NCBI GenBank assembly: GCA_035798135.1
Contig: JAPFBR010000007.1
Location: 62,001 to 126,000 of the forward strand
Reading direction: 5' to 3'
DNA from: Sediminicola sp035798135
Lineage (GTDB): Bacteria > Bacteroidota > Bacteroidia > Flavobacteriales > Flavobacteriaceae
Length of the DNA stretch: 64,000 nt
The first letter of the stretch is position 1. Each line of letters starts with the position of its first letter. A program made the position numbers and the translations under genes. Positions 1 to 8,888 of the stretch are shown in pieces. The notes beneath the pieces are model-generated. The model saw only the letters and a program-made list of their open reading frames with translations. It was not told the origin of the DNA and did no database searches.

Positions 1-197
1 CCCTCAAGTCTGGCTTCTATGAGACAGGAGATATCATTGATTCCATCTTTTTTTCCATTCTCATCCTTTAAGTGTACCTCAATTCTGGAAATGTGGGATT
101 CGAACCTTTGCAAGGCTTCGGCAATTTGGGAGGAAAAATAATCTTCACTTCTTTGTTCTCCGGAAATAGTTTTGTCTGTATTAATTTGAATTGTCAT
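1..197 (-). CDS. HPF/RaiA-family ribosome-associated protein (partial, left edge)
   Basis: The N-terminal 65 or so codons run off the left edge of the window. The protein starts MTIQINTDKTISG and goes on into a helix containing IAEALQRFESHISRIEVHLKDE, a beta-alpha-beta pattern with the spacing of hibernation-promoting-factor-like proteins. Family members bind the 30S subunit and protect or dimerise idle ribosomes under stress. The start ATG (195-197) is the only one near. A small ORF and a hairpin (234-270) lie just upstream on the same strand. The rest of the gene is outside the window, so its length and any C-terminal domain are unknown. Confidence 0.7.
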   Translation of the reverse strand, partial: MTIQINTDKTISGEQRSEDYFSSQIAEALQRFESHISRIEVHLKDENGKKDGINDISCLIEARLE

Positions 198-233
198 ATG
201 CTATAGTTTTTTACTGCTTTTTTGCATGTGTTT

Positions 234-270
234 CTAAAAGGCTATTTAGATTCCCTAAACAGCCTTTTAG
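234..270. repeat. Imperfect hairpin, 16-bp arms
   Basis: Arms 234-249 and 255-270 pair with one mismatch around a 5-base loop. It sits between the small ORF at 314-499 and the HPF-like gene. No clear U-tract follows on the minus strand, so it may be a weak terminator or a processing site. Confidence 0.5.
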
Positions 271-313
271 TTCTTTGTTATGTATTCCATTATCCGTTCT
301 GGACAGGAAGTTA

Positions 314-499
314 TTAGTCCTTTCGGTCATCTCCTGGTCTCGGGGACTTGAATACGTCAATTCCCTCTTTTCTATGCTCCACAACTTGTTCAGTGATAAA
401 TTCACGGAACTCACTGTTGCTCTGACCATCTTGTTTGGAGAACTCAGCTACTGTTTTGGTTATTCCTTTTGACTTCGTATTCAAAAATGTTGTACTCAT
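314..499 (-). CDS. Small hypothetical protein (61 aa)
   Basis: A short ORF upstream of the HPF-like gene on the same strand. The product is hydrophilic and charged, with the helix-prone stretch EFREFITEQVVEHRKEG, no membrane segment and no signal peptide. I do not recognise a family. In its favour are the same orientation as the stress gene downstream and a position next to a perfect 13-bp inverted repeat (534-566) that could hold its promoter or operator. Against it are its length and an overlapping ORF in another frame (211-429) that looks no better. The function is unknown. Confidence 0.35.
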   Translation of the reverse strand: MSTTFLNTKSKGITKTVAEFSKQDGQSNSEFREFITEQVVEHRKEGIDVFKSPRPGDDRKD

Positions 500-533
500 A
501 TATGTAATTGTGTAAATCGTTCAGTCGCAGTAT

Positions 534-566
534 ACAGTATTAATACGGAATTTGTATTAATACTGT
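534..566. promoter_or_regulatory. Perfect 13-bp inverted repeat upstream of small ORF/HPF genes
   Basis: ACAGTATTAATAC at 534-546 is exactly mirrored at 554-566 with a 7-base AT-rich spacer. It lies 35 bp upstream of the small ORF start. There is no run of T on either side, so a terminator is less likely than an operator or a structured leader. Confidence 0.4.
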
Positions 567-682
567 CTTAAAAGCCAAAGATTAACTTTACCATTGACAA
601 ACTCTTTAAGGTTTTTACTAAAAGGTTTACTACTACAAAACTAGTAAGGATGGCAAATGGGATACATAATAAAATGTGCCAC

Positions 683-826
683 TGTCAGGTTGAGTGCAGT
701 CGAAACCTATGTGACTAGGACGTTTTAGTTAAAAGGGTGTGTCTGTCCTGACCTCTCGCTTGCGCTCGAGGGGACAGGGTGCGAAATAAGAACGTAAAAA
801 CCTCTCGACAGCGCTCGAGGAGACAG
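683..826. repeat. REP-like palindromic repeat cluster 1
   Basis: Three related palindromes. One type-A unit (683-709, core GAGTGCAGTCGA in an AGGTT..AACCT frame) is followed by two type-B units (752-775 and 801-826, CCTCTCG..GCTCGAGGGG). A and B share the same core in opposite orientation, so the pair can fold into one long hairpin. The same elements recur near 2.2, 6.1, 16.3 and 18.3 kb. Confidence 0.75.
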
Positions 827-842
827 TAAGTGCAGAATTGTC

Positions 843-1811
843 TTATTCGGATACCACAAATGTCTTCAACATATTTTTACTTCGCGGTTGTGGGACCTCG
901 GAAACAAAGGCATAGGTGCCAGGGGATAAATCTGCCTTAAAATAGGCCTTGGACCCTGCTGGCATTTCATTGACACCACCTAGAAAGGTGAAACCCTCGG
1001 GTGCCGGATTGATGAGTCCTTTCGGGTCTGCCCAGTTCATCCATGCATCCAGAGCATCCAAATCACTATTTTCATCCCAACGGACCAAATTGATGTCGTG
1101 CCCCACAAAATTTTCATGGGCGATCTGATCTATAAATTCCACCGAAAAAGTTTGGGGTCCTTTCCCAATCTCCCCATCATAGGTAATACCTTCTGTACTG
1201 GAAATGGATAGTAGTACGGTAGCCTCGGGTGGCTGTATTTTACTACTTTCTTCTGTGATGATAATTGGTTTTGCCATGCCCATAGAGGAATGGAACTTGC
1301 CATTAGACATTTTAACGTAACACTCCATAATATAATATCCCGGTTCCAAATACACAGTGGTTATGCTGGAATGCCTTGGGGAAACCAAGCCGGACCCACC
1401 TGTAAAAACAACATCAAAAAACCAAGCTGGCAGTTTGTTGAAAGCTGCAAAACCTTCTTCTGATTTCCCTTCGTTGATAAGGTCCATCCCCTCATTAAAT
1501 GCAGGCATCACCTCTTTTTCTGTGTCTTCTATGGTCTTGCCTTCAGGATACTTGTCCAATAGGAAAAAATGAGGTTCATTGGATTTGTTTATATACCTAA
1601 AGGTGTTCCAGCCAGAAGGGATGGTATCAACACTTTGAAAATCCATTACCTGGGTGACGATCTCAATTACGGGATCACTTTTTTCTTCCATGGTACTTTC
1701 CGTGTTCTCCTCTTTTTTATCTGATTTGCATCCTAGCAGTAGGACCAATGATATACATAGCACGGGTAATTGGCCGTACACCCCCTGTAAATACTGTTTT
1801 GTTGTTATCAT
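843..1811 (-). CDS. Lipoprotein with two cupredoxin-like halves
   Basis: 322 residues starting at the ATG at 1811. The upstream ATG at 1877 is rejected because it would place about 22 polar residues before the signal peptide. The lipoprotein signal ends LVLLLGC, followed by an acidic linker. The remainder looks like two repeats of a beta-sandwich. In the first half, EPHFF, then ECYVKMSNGKFHSSMGM, give His..Cys..His..Met in the order of a type-1 copper site. The second half keeps the fold pattern (VGHDINLV, then LSPGTYAFVSE) but has no cysteine. No family name is certain. A ~52-bp fragment of its 3' end is repeated at 2477-2528. Likely anchored in the cell envelope; copper binding is inference only. 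Confidence 0.75.
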   Translation of the reverse strand: MITTKQYLQGVYGQLPVLCISLVLLLGCKSDKKEENTESTMEEKSDPVIEIVTQVMDFQSVDTIPSGWNTFRYINKSNEPHFFLLDKYPEGKTIEDTEKEVMPAFNEGMDLINEGKSEEGFAAFNKLPAWFFDVVFTGGSGLVSPRHSSITTVYLEPGYYIMECYVKMSNGKFHSSMGMAKPIIITEESSKIQPPEATVLLSISSTEGITYDGEIGKGPQTFSVEFIDQIAHENFVGHDINLVRWDENSDLDALDAWMNWADPKGLINPAPEGFTFLGGVNEMPAGSKAYFKADLSPGTYAFVSEVPQPRSKNMLKTFVVSE

Positions 1812-2008
1812 AATAGTTATAGTTTGGACATACGCATTCGTATAGAGCACATAAAGGCGCTTTATAACTGCTTTCAAATAATAAATGAAGGGGATTTTAC
1901 TTTAAATGTAGAAAATAATAGTTAATTATCCAACTCCTTTTATAGTTTAATGCGTTCAACAGCAAGGGGTTGTGAATTGTTTCTTATTTGTGGGAGGGAG
2001 GAGAGAGA

Positions 2009-2470
2009 ACTCCATACTTCGCTTGAGGGGACAAGATTAGTTGTTGGTTGTTTGATGTTGGGGTAATGTTTTGCTACATACATGTGGATCATGAACCAAT
2101 TGACCTTTGAGTTTTATGTAATGGTGCAGAGTTGTCGACAAAGACCTCTACGCTTCACTCAAAGGGACACCGGGGAATCCTATAAAATGTTTCAATGTCA
2201 GGTTGAGTGCAGTCGAAACCTATTTGATTGGTACTCATGAGTTGAAGAGGGTGTGTATTTCCATACCTCTCGTCTGCGCTCGAGGGGACACTTCGGCATT
2301 GGAAATGGCATGCAGGGCGGCAAAGGACCTCTCGACACCGCTCTAGGGAACAAATAAAAAAGATGGCAGTGCCACTGTCAGGTTGAGCGCAGTCGAAACC
2401 TATGTGACTGGAATTGTGAGTTGAAGGGGGTGTGTCTGTCCATACCTCTCGACACTGCTCGAGGGGACAG
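2009..2470. repeat. REP-like palindromic repeat cluster 2
   Basis: Two decayed units (2009-2033, 2143-2170) followed by A at 2198-2222, B at 2264-2290, B at 2328-2351, A at 2377-2403 and B at 2443-2470. The A-to-B spacing is near 40-65 bp and the sequence between A and B is itself conserved (gagttgaag-ggtgtg). The cluster fills most of the 735-bp gap between the lipoprotein and the mannitol dehydrogenase. A 115-codon minus-strand ORF across it is an artefact of the repeats. Confidence 0.75.
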
Positions 2471-2476
2471 GGAGGC

Positions 2477-2528
2477 CAGAATTGCCTTATTCGGAACCAC
2501 AAAGGTCTTCAATCTGTTTTTACTCCGG
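2477..2528 (-). pseudogene. Remnant of a duplicated lipoprotein 3' end
   Basis: About 52 bp here match 833-887, the 3' end of the lipoprotein gene at 843-1811, with one 1-base and one 2-base gap. The minus strand reads LKTFVV as in the intact gene, but the stop codon is lost. Homology ends about 20 bp before the mannitol dehydrogenase stop codon. It looks like the tail of a deleted tandem paralogue. Confidence 0.5.
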
Positions 2529-2546
2529 TAATCGGAATAGCAGCTT

Positions 2547-4031
2547 TTAAATCATTTCCTGCATATACACTTTGATATTGGGATCCTTATAGATCTTCTG
2601 AACCATATTGGCATATAACTCAGTAAATCGATCATTTTTAGCAAGATCGCCAAAAAGCGATTCCAATTTGATAAAGGCCAGAGGGTCGGATCCGGTTTGT
2701 GCCGCCGCTGCGTGAAGTTCGGTACTCATTTCATCAATAATCTCCAAAGGCTGCCCGCTTTTATCGGTTTGCTTATCACTGTAATAACACCAGGCTACAA
2801 TTACCAAGGTTACAAATTCAATGCTTTTATTGGCGGCTAAATTTTCTTGAAGGGTAGCGATTAAAAATTTTGGAAGTTTGGCAGAACTTTCAGAACAAAT
2901 ACGACTTACACTATCTTTTATATTGGGATTGGCGAAGCGTGTTTCCAAACTGTCTTTGTATTCTTTTAAATTGATACCTTTCACTTCATCCAAGACCGGG
3001 GTGGCCTCTATATCCATAAACCTCCTCAAAAAAGAAACGAATGTTTCGTCTTCCATACAGGCATTAATTGTTTTGTGTCCGTGTAATGCCCCCAGTATGC
3101 CTAGAACGGAATGTCCCGCATTCAATAAACGGAGCTTCATTTTCTCATAAGGCTTCACATCGGGAACAAATTGTACGCCTACCTTTTCGAATTCTGGCCG
3201 ACCATTTGAAAAATTATCCTCCATGACCCATTGTATAAATGGCTCACAGGTTACGGGCCATTCATCTATAATGCCGTAGGTTTTAGATACGTAATCTATG
3301 TCAGCTTGGGTAGTTACCGGTGTTATGCGGTCAACCATACTATTGGGGAAACAAACTTCTTTTTCAATCCAATCGGCTAGGGTTTTATTTTGTTGCTTGG
3401 CAAATGATAATACCATTTTACGAGCCATATCCCCATTGTGCTGAATGTTATCACAAGACATTATGGTGAAGGCGGGCAGGTTGGTCTCCAGTCGCTTTTT
3501 AAGAGCGGCCGTTAAATACCCATATACAGTTTTTGGACTATTGGGGTGTTTTAGATCGTGTTGAATATCTGGATTTTCAAAATCAAATTCGCCAGTCGAA
3601 GGATTAAAATTATACCCTCCTTCGGTAATTGTGAGCGAAACTATTTTGGTGGCAGGGTCGGAAAGAAGTTCTATGACAGCTTTAGGGTTATCTACCGATA
3701 GCATGAATTCTTTTATGGAACCAATTATTTCTGATTCTATTTTTCCATTCGGATGCTTAATCAAAAGTGTGTATAGTCCATCCTGCTTTTTTAATACGTC
3801 ATGTATTTTTCTATCAGCTTCACGTAAACCAATGCCGCAGATACCCCATTCCGGAGCATTATATTTTTCTTGAAGTTTATGTGTATAAAAAGCCTGGTGT
3901 GAGCGGTGAAAACCACCTACACCAATATGAACCATTCCCAATGTAAGATTATTTCTATCGTATTGTATATTGGAAATACGGTCCGTAATCTGAGTTAAAT
4001 TCTTTTGATTGAGTAAAATACCAGTTTCCAT
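2547..4031 (-). CDS. Mannitol 2-dehydrogenase family protein
   Basis: 494 residues from the ATG at 4031. The longer reading from 4106 would run into the upstream permease gene. The N-terminal Rossmann part has VHIGVGGFHRSHQAFY; the C-terminal part has MKLRLLNAGHSVLG, the conserved Lys..Asn..His region of the long-chain polyol dehydrogenases. The family oxidises mannitol to fructose or reduces fructuronate/tagaturonate with NAD. The preceding gene is a permease only 5 bp upstream, so uptake and oxidation of one polyol is the likely job, with mannitol (an algal storage sugar) the best guess. No fructokinase is adjacent. Fructuronate reductase is the alternative. Confidence 0.85.
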   Translation of the reverse strand: METGILLNQKNLTQITDRISNIQYDRNNLTLGMVHIGVGGFHRSHQAFYTHKLQEKYNAPEWGICGIGLREADRKIHDVLKKQDGLYTLLIKHPNGKIESEIIGSIKEFMLSVDNPKAVIELLSDPATKIVSLTITEGGYNFNPSTGEFDFENPDIQHDLKHPNSPKTVYGYLTAALKKRLETNLPAFTIMSCDNIQHNGDMARKMVLSFAKQQNKTLADWIEKEVCFPNSMVDRITPVTTQADIDYVSKTYGIIDEWPVTCEPFIQWVMEDNFSNGRPEFEKVGVQFVPDVKPYEKMKLRLLNAGHSVLGILGALHGHKTINACMEDETFVSFLRRFMDIEATPVLDEVKGINLKEYKDSLETRFANPNIKDSVSRICSESSAKLPKFLIATLQENLAANKSIEFVTLVIVAWCYYSDKQTDKSGQPLEIIDEMSTELHAAAAQTGSDPLAFIKLESLFGDLAKNDRFTELYANMVQKIYKDPNIKVYMQEMI

Positions 4032-4036
4032 TACTT

Positions 4037-5755
4037 TTATTTTTTTTGCTTTTGTTTTCCACGTAATAAGGCCCAATAGGCTACTACAAAATAGCAAATT
4101 GTACAAATGAATGCGTATCGGTAAAATAGTTCTCGATGTGCGATATACATATTTTCATCAGGACTATAAAAGAGCACAATACTGGCCAATACCAAAGTAA
4201 TGATAAGGGCAATGATGGCTATAATTTTTAGTACCCTTGAAAAATTGGATGTATCCTTTATATGCTTGCTTTCTAGTTTTCCTTTTTCTTCTTGAAATTT
4301 TACAATTTTTTCGCTACGTATTTTTTCCTGCGCCTCAGCTTCTGGGTACTTCTTTTTGGCACCATAGCGTGCTGCTAGCATCGTGTAAACGAGGATGGTA
4401 AATATCCAAGTGGGGATAAACAAATAAAAGAAGGATATTACGTTTATTGCGTTCAATCCAAAACCGAACAGCAATCCCAAAGCCCAAGATGCAATTGCTG
4501 GCGTACTAAATGATAAATTTTTATAGGAAGACCAATAACGGGTATACCCAATCCTAGGAAATATCTGATGTTCCGCAAAGACAATTGCCCCTACCGGTAC
4601 TACAATTAATCCGGCATAGGTCAGAAGCGGGAGTATTTGTGAAAAAACAAAGGGAAAGCATGCTATCACCATGGTAACCAAACCGACAATAATGGTTGTT
4701 TTTTTTCTGGAATTGTTGAAAAAAATTGCTTGCGCTGCCAAGCCAGCTCTATAAAGATTAGTAATGGCTGTGGTCCAACCGGCAACAATTACAATTACAA
4801 ACCCAGACCAACCTAAGGCATAGTAGGCAACATCACCTGGGTCTAGTTCCGCAATGGATTGCCCTAGAATAACGGCCGCTCCTGCTCCCATAATACCTGC
4901 AGCAATCCATGCTACATAATGCCCGAACATCATTCCCGTACTCGTGGCCAAGCCATATATTTTCTTTTTTGCGAAGCGCAAAAGGGCCATGTCAATTAAC
5001 CCAAAGTGGGTAATGGTATTGGCGGCCCATGCAAAACCAATGACTTCTATCAGGCCTATTCCCGGTTCCCCGTTACTATCTACTCCCGTCCATATAGATT
5101 GATTACCCAAGGCTATAAAATCGTTCCACCCTGATGGAATCGTTTTATCTAAAACTGCAAGGGATAATGCGGGCAAAAGTACCATGGCCCCACTTGTGAA
5201 CATCACAAATAACCATGGGGCACAAATTCCTGAGAATTCAGACACGGCATTAAAACCATAAAGTGCAATGGAAACCACGACGGCACCAACGCAAAATACG
5301 ATCAAAATAAACCAAAGATTTGTGGGGTACCAGTTTAATTGGGCAGGGATATCAAAAGCAAAACGAACAGCCGTTGCAGATACGGTGATCATTGCAGCTG
5401 AAATGACCGAAAAGATGAGAACATTTGCCCAATTGTAGAGTTTTGTCATGGAATCCCCGGCAATCTTATTGAGATAGGTATAGAGGCTAAGACGTGTGTC
5501 TACTGCTATAGGGGAGGTGATAAAGGTCCAGCTGAGAACGGCCAAAATATTTCCAATTAATAATCCCAACAAAATATCCATGGTTTTCGCACCCAATGCG
5601 ACAAATGTTGCCCCTATCACAAACTCGGTCGCAGCGACATGCTCTGCCGCATAAAGTCCCGCAAAATGGGTCCAATCATGTAATTTATGTTTGGCAATTG
5701 GTAATTGTTCTACGTCTATATTTTCAAATTGTTGAAAATCGTTGGTTTTGTTCAT
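4037..5755 (-). CDS. NCS1-type (cytosine/purine permease-like) transporter
   Basis: 572 residues with about 12 hydrophobic segments between residues 45 and 450 and a further pair near the C terminus after a charged linker rich in Lys and Glu. The N-terminal segment WTHFAGLYAAEHVAATEFVIG resembles the first helix of codB-like NCS1 carriers. These usually bring in nucleobases or related compounds by cation symport across the inner membrane. Here it is cotranscribed with a polyol dehydrogenase (5-bp gap), which suggests a sugar alcohol as substrate instead. The long C-terminal extension (about residues 455-572, with two more helices) is not typical of CodB. Confidence 0.75.
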   Translation of the reverse strand: MNKTNDFQQFENIDVEQLPIAKHKLHDWTHFAGLYAAEHVAATEFVIGATFVALGAKTMDILLGLLIGNILAVLSWTFITSPIAVDTRLSLYTYLNKIAGDSMTKLYNWANVLIFSVISAAMITVSATAVRFAFDIPAQLNWYPTNLWFILIVFCVGAVVVSIALYGFNAVSEFSGICAPWLFVMFTSGAMVLLPALSLAVLDKTIPSGWNDFIALGNQSIWTGVDSNGEPGIGLIEVIGFAWAANTITHFGLIDMALLRFAKKKIYGLATSTGMMFGHYVAWIAAGIMGAGAAVILGQSIAELDPGDVAYYALGWSGFVIVIVAGWTTAITNLYRAGLAAQAIFFNNSRKKTTIIVGLVTMVIACFPFVFSQILPLLTYAGLIVVPVGAIVFAEHQIFPRIGYTRYWSSYKNLSFSTPAIASWALGLLFGFGLNAINVISFFYLFIPTWIFTILVYTMLAARYGAKKKYPEAEAQEKIRSEKIVKFQEEKGKLESKHIKDTSNFSRVLKIIAIIALIITLVLASIVLFYSPDENMYIAHRELFYRYAFICTICYFVVAYWALLRGKQKQKK

Positions 5756-6029
5756 GTTTTAGGTTGGCTTTGGAAATATAATTCTTTTTAAATTTTATAG
5801 TGTACTTCACTTATTTATAAAAATCATTTTACACCTAATGATCACATTTAAAACAAGTTGAGACTTAGAAAAATGGCTTACATGTTTAGACCAGATCGGT
5901 CCGTAAAATTAATTATATTCATTGAAAAGATAAATATTTATTTGTGATATCGGTTATTGTCTCTAGTCTTTCTTGTGATATTTATAATTTTAAACGTCAC
6001 TTTTGGGAGAAAGTATTATTCGAAAATTT

Positions 6030-6173
6030 CCTCTCGACTGCCCTCGAAGGACACAGGAGAATTAATTTGAATGATTCATGGTAAGGTTGAGCCCAGTCGA
6101 AACCTATTTGACTGGTACTCATGAGTTGAAGAGGGTGTGCCTTTCCATACTTCTCGTCTGCGCTCGAGGGGAC
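6030..6173. repeat. REP-like palindromic repeat cluster 3
   Basis: Type-B unit at 6030-6052, type-A at 6081-6106, type-B at 6149-6173, with the same conserved A-B linker as in cluster 2. It fills the end of the 461-bp gap (5756-6216). The rest of that gap (5756-6029) is AT-rich and I see no gene in it; it should hold the permease promoter. Confidence 0.75.
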
Positions 6174-6216
6174 AAGGGTACAAAATGAAATTTAGGCAGG
6201 TCTTTGTTGGTAATAG

Positions 6217-7425
6217 TTATTTTACTTCGATTAAGCCATATTCAATGGGTAATTCGTTGCTTTTTTCAATTGAACTTAATGAATCCAAAGGAACGATATT
6301 GACATTAAATAATCTTGTTATTTCTTCTTCTGAATATTTTTTTATCTGTGTGAATTCTTCAAGATGATATGGCATCCCTTCTCCGCCAAAAGATGTATTG
6401 CTTTTAGACTCTAAATGAAAATGCAAATGTGGTGCGTCTGAATTTCCACTATTGCCTAACAAACCTATTACCTGTCCTTTTTTTACTTTATCGCCTATGT
6501 TTACTTTAAGACTGTTTGGGATTAAGTGTCCGTAAAAAGCGTATAGGTTGTTCCCAATATCAATAACAATAAAATTACCACCTATCGTTTCCCTTGTAAT
6601 TCTTACAGCCATCTTTTCAGAAAGAGGTTCGTTTTCGATTATTCCATCTTTTATATCTACAATGGTTCCATCGGCTACTGCTATTAATTCGACACCATAC
6701 GTATTCCAATTCTCATTCTTTTTGGTGTCATTCTTTGCAAAAGTACCATTGTTATCAATAAGGGTCCAGTCAATGGCAAACCGTTGTGGGTAAGTAATTC
6801 TACCTTCTGTTAAAAAGCGAGCACCCTTATGACTTTCCGCTTCGTAAAGCCATTTTCCTTTTTTCTTAAAAGGTAGTCCTAATGTAAAATTATTGATGTC
6901 TGGAACATTTATGACCGCAACTTCCATTGCATGTGTTACAAGCTCTTCTTTTCTATTTTGTCTTTCGAAATAAAGCTTATGAAATATTTTTTCTGGGATT
7001 AATTGCCCTTGCTTGAAAACAATATTGAGGTTTAAAATGCCAAATTCGTTTCCCGAAAGTAGTTTTAAATCATTTAAATCACTATTGCCAGGTCTTTCAA
7101 AATGTTCGTCAATATAGGCTGCATTGAAATTGGCTATTGGAAAATCATCTTTTTGCAAATTGTATATCTCTACTTTTTTTAATGTGAAGGGTATTCTGTA
7201 ATTATTCAAAATATTCAACTCATAACTGAATTGAATTGTATTGTTGGCTTGTATTGGATTACTCAAGAATGAGACATCAGCCTGTATTACTTCAATAGGC
7301 AAGTCTGTTTTCTTAAGTCTTTTTTGGATTTTAGTTGGGATTATCGCACTTTCTTGTGCTAAATTTGTTCCTTCTTTGCAATTCACGAAAATTAAAAAAA
7401 GAGCTGTTAGAATTGTGTATTTCAT
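6217..7425 (-). CDS. M23-family metallopeptidase lipoprotein
   Basis: 402 residues. The N terminus is a lipoprotein signal ending LIFVNC (Cys 16). The C-terminal LytM/M23 domain carries the zinc-binding HLHFH near residue 335, preceded by GDKVKKGQVIGLLGNSGNSD, and an upstream FAIDW that would supply the Asp ligand. The middle ~150 residues form a beta-rich region. M23 enzymes cut glycyl or peptidoglycan cross-link peptides; this one would act at the envelope. The next gene upstream ends 61 bp away. The leader shares about 25 bp (CCAATA-TTG then poly-A) with the leaders of the genes at 11180-12382 and 15429-16061. Confidence 0.8.
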   Translation of the reverse strand: MKYTILTALFLIFVNCKEGTNLAQESAIIPTKIQKRLKKTDLPIEVIQADVSFLSNPIQANNTIQFSYELNILNNYRIPFTLKKVEIYNLQKDDFPIANFNAAYIDEHFERPGNSDLNDLKLLSGNEFGILNLNIVFKQGQLIPEKIFHKLYFERQNRKEELVTHAMEVAVINVPDINNFTLGLPFKKKGKWLYEAESHKGARFLTEGRITYPQRFAIDWTLIDNNGTFAKNDTKKNENWNTYGVELIAVADGTIVDIKDGIIENEPLSEKMAVRITRETIGGNFIVIDIGNNLYAFYGHLIPNSLKVNIGDKVKKGQVIGLLGNSGNSDAPHLHFHLESKSNTSFGGEGMPYHLEEFTQIKKYSEEEITRLFNVNIVPLDSLSSIEKSNELPIEYGLIEVK

Positions 7426-7485
7426 TAATTCGAGAAGGTTTTTATTTTTTTTTTCAATTATTGGCTACTTGTATTTTATCCAATT

Positions 7486-8181
7486 CTATTTTATTAATTG
7501 TATAATTGCCATCATGGCTGATAAATTAATGGCTAAATGAATTAGCATGGAAGGCAACAATCGCTTGCTGAATAAAAAAACCAACCCGAACATTAAACCA
7601 CCCCCAAAATAAAAGATAAAACTTTTGGAATATGCATTAATACCATGTATTCCTATGAATACAAATGCGGCAATAGCTAATGCTATCCATTTGTTTATTC
7701 CCATTTTTTCAAGTCGGGTGATAGCAAATCCTCTATAGACTATTTCCTCGCAAAAGCCGGTTGAAAAGACAAGAAGGATAAAAAATATTCTGTGGGAAGT
7801 TGTTTTTGGAACTAGGCCAGAGATGCTTCCAAATTGAGAACTGTCAATGACAACATTGGTAAGCATTACTTCTACACCTACCAGTACAAGTGAAGCAACT
7901 AAAAGGTAACCGCCTATAAGAAGTAAAGTTCCTTTTCTAGATAGTTTATACCCGATGTCTACGAACGTCTTATGTTCACTTTTTAAAAATTGCATAACTA
8001 CAAATACAGAAGCCCAATGCAAAATAATTATACCGCCCCAAAATGGGATATAGTAATCCAAATTCTTATTTGCAAAAAGTTCAATTGCAATGGAAGTCTT
8101 TCCAAATAACATATACAAAATGGGAAAGCCAATAATAACCAATAGCGTTTTCCATACGCTAGAATTCTTTTTTATTTCCAA
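7486..8181 (-). CDS. CPBP-family intramembrane protease
   Basis: 231 residues with about seven membrane segments. The family motifs are all present: EEIVYRGF (paired Glu plus Arg, ~residues 145-152), a later IHG, and a final HLAIN. CPBP/Abi proteins are glutamate-type intramembrane endopeptidases related to CAAX prenyl proteases; bacterial substrates are mostly unknown, though some act in bacteriocin self-immunity. The gene stands alone, same strand as its neighbours, with a promoter probably in the 86-bp gap upstream. The role here cannot be narrowed. Confidence 0.85.
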   Translation of the reverse strand: MEIKKNSSVWKTLLVIIGFPILYMLFGKTSIAIELFANKNLDYYIPFWGGIIILHWASVFVVMQFLKSEHKTFVDIGYKLSRKGTLLLIGGYLLVASLVLVGVEVMLTNVVIDSSQFGSISGLVPKTTSHRIFFILLVFSTGFCEEIVYRGFAITRLEKMGINKWIALAIAAFVFIGIHGINAYSKSFIFYFGGGLMFGLVFLFSKRLLPSMLIHLAINLSAMMAIIQLIK

Positions 8182-8267
8182 ATAGTCGATTTTAATATGA
8201 TGTTATCATCTTTTTACTCCTACAAGGATAGGGTAAAGAAATGGGATAGAAGTTATCATATGGTAAA

Positions 8268-8840
8268 TCAAGGAGTAGCTTTTATAATTCTACTCAAGCT
8301 TTGGGGGGTGATGCCCAAATAAGAGGCTATGTATTTTTTTGGAGTCCTTTCTATAAGTTTGGGGACTTGAGTCTTCAATTGTTGAAGTCTTTCTGAAGCT
8401 GTTTTAGTAAGGAGATCGATTTGTTGTTGCTGTTTGGAAAAAAAAGCAAAATCAGCCATTATTCTTGCAATTTTCTCCCCACTTTTCGACTCTGCCAGCA
8501 TTTTTTGAAAATTGTGATACGGGATTTGGAGCAATTCAGAATCCTCAATGGTGATTGTTTCCAATGGAGATGGCTGCTGTGTCATATAAGACATATAGTC
8601 CCCAAAAAAATCAAACTCGTAGGCTAAGTCTACACATTTATAATTGTTCTTACTATAAAGATGAATACTCCCACTGCCCGATAATATCAAATAAAAATAC
8701 TTCTCTATTTCATAAGGTCTTTTCAGGACTTCTCCTTTAGGACAATGGATAACTTCCCCCAAAGATGCAAATCTCCCCCAATTTTCAAGAGATTCTTTAA
8801 AGTAGGGGTCAAATGCTTCCTTTATTTTTTGTACTATCAT
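8268..8840 (-). CDS. Crp/Fnr-family transcriptional regulator
   Basis: 190 residues. A cyclic-nucleotide-binding-like beta roll (about 10-125) is followed by a dimerisation helix and a helix-turn-helix at the C terminus (KKYIASYLGITPQSLSRII). There is no N-terminal cysteine cluster, so this is not an oxygen-sensing FNR, and the typical cAMP phosphate-binding Arg motif is not evident. Members of this Bacteroidota subgroup often sit beside the one operon they control. It is flanked by the CPBP protease and the M20 amidohydrolase on the same strand. The ligand and targets are unknown. Confidence 0.85.
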   Translation of the reverse strand: MIVQKIKEAFDPYFKESLENWGRFASLGEVIHCPKGEVLKRPYEIEKYFYLILSGSGSIHLYSKNNYKCVDLAYEFDFFGDYMSYMTQQPSPLETITIEDSELLQIPYHNFQKMLAESKSGEKIARIMADFAFFSKQQQQIDLLTKTASERLQQLKTQVPKLIERTPKKYIASYLGITPQSLSRIIKATP

Positions 8841-8888
8841 TTTATTGCTGTGTTCTATACCCTGTTATGTGCGGCTTTCAATGTGCCA

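Noticed and set aside
211..429. 72-codon ORF overlapping the small ORF
   Set aside because: It contains the hairpin 234-270 and overlaps a better-placed ORF; no coding support.
2155..2502. 115-codon minus-strand ORF with repeated LEQCREV/CAQPD blocks
   Set aside because: It spans seven REP-like units; the repeats themselves give the repeated peptide. No RBS or codon pattern of its own.
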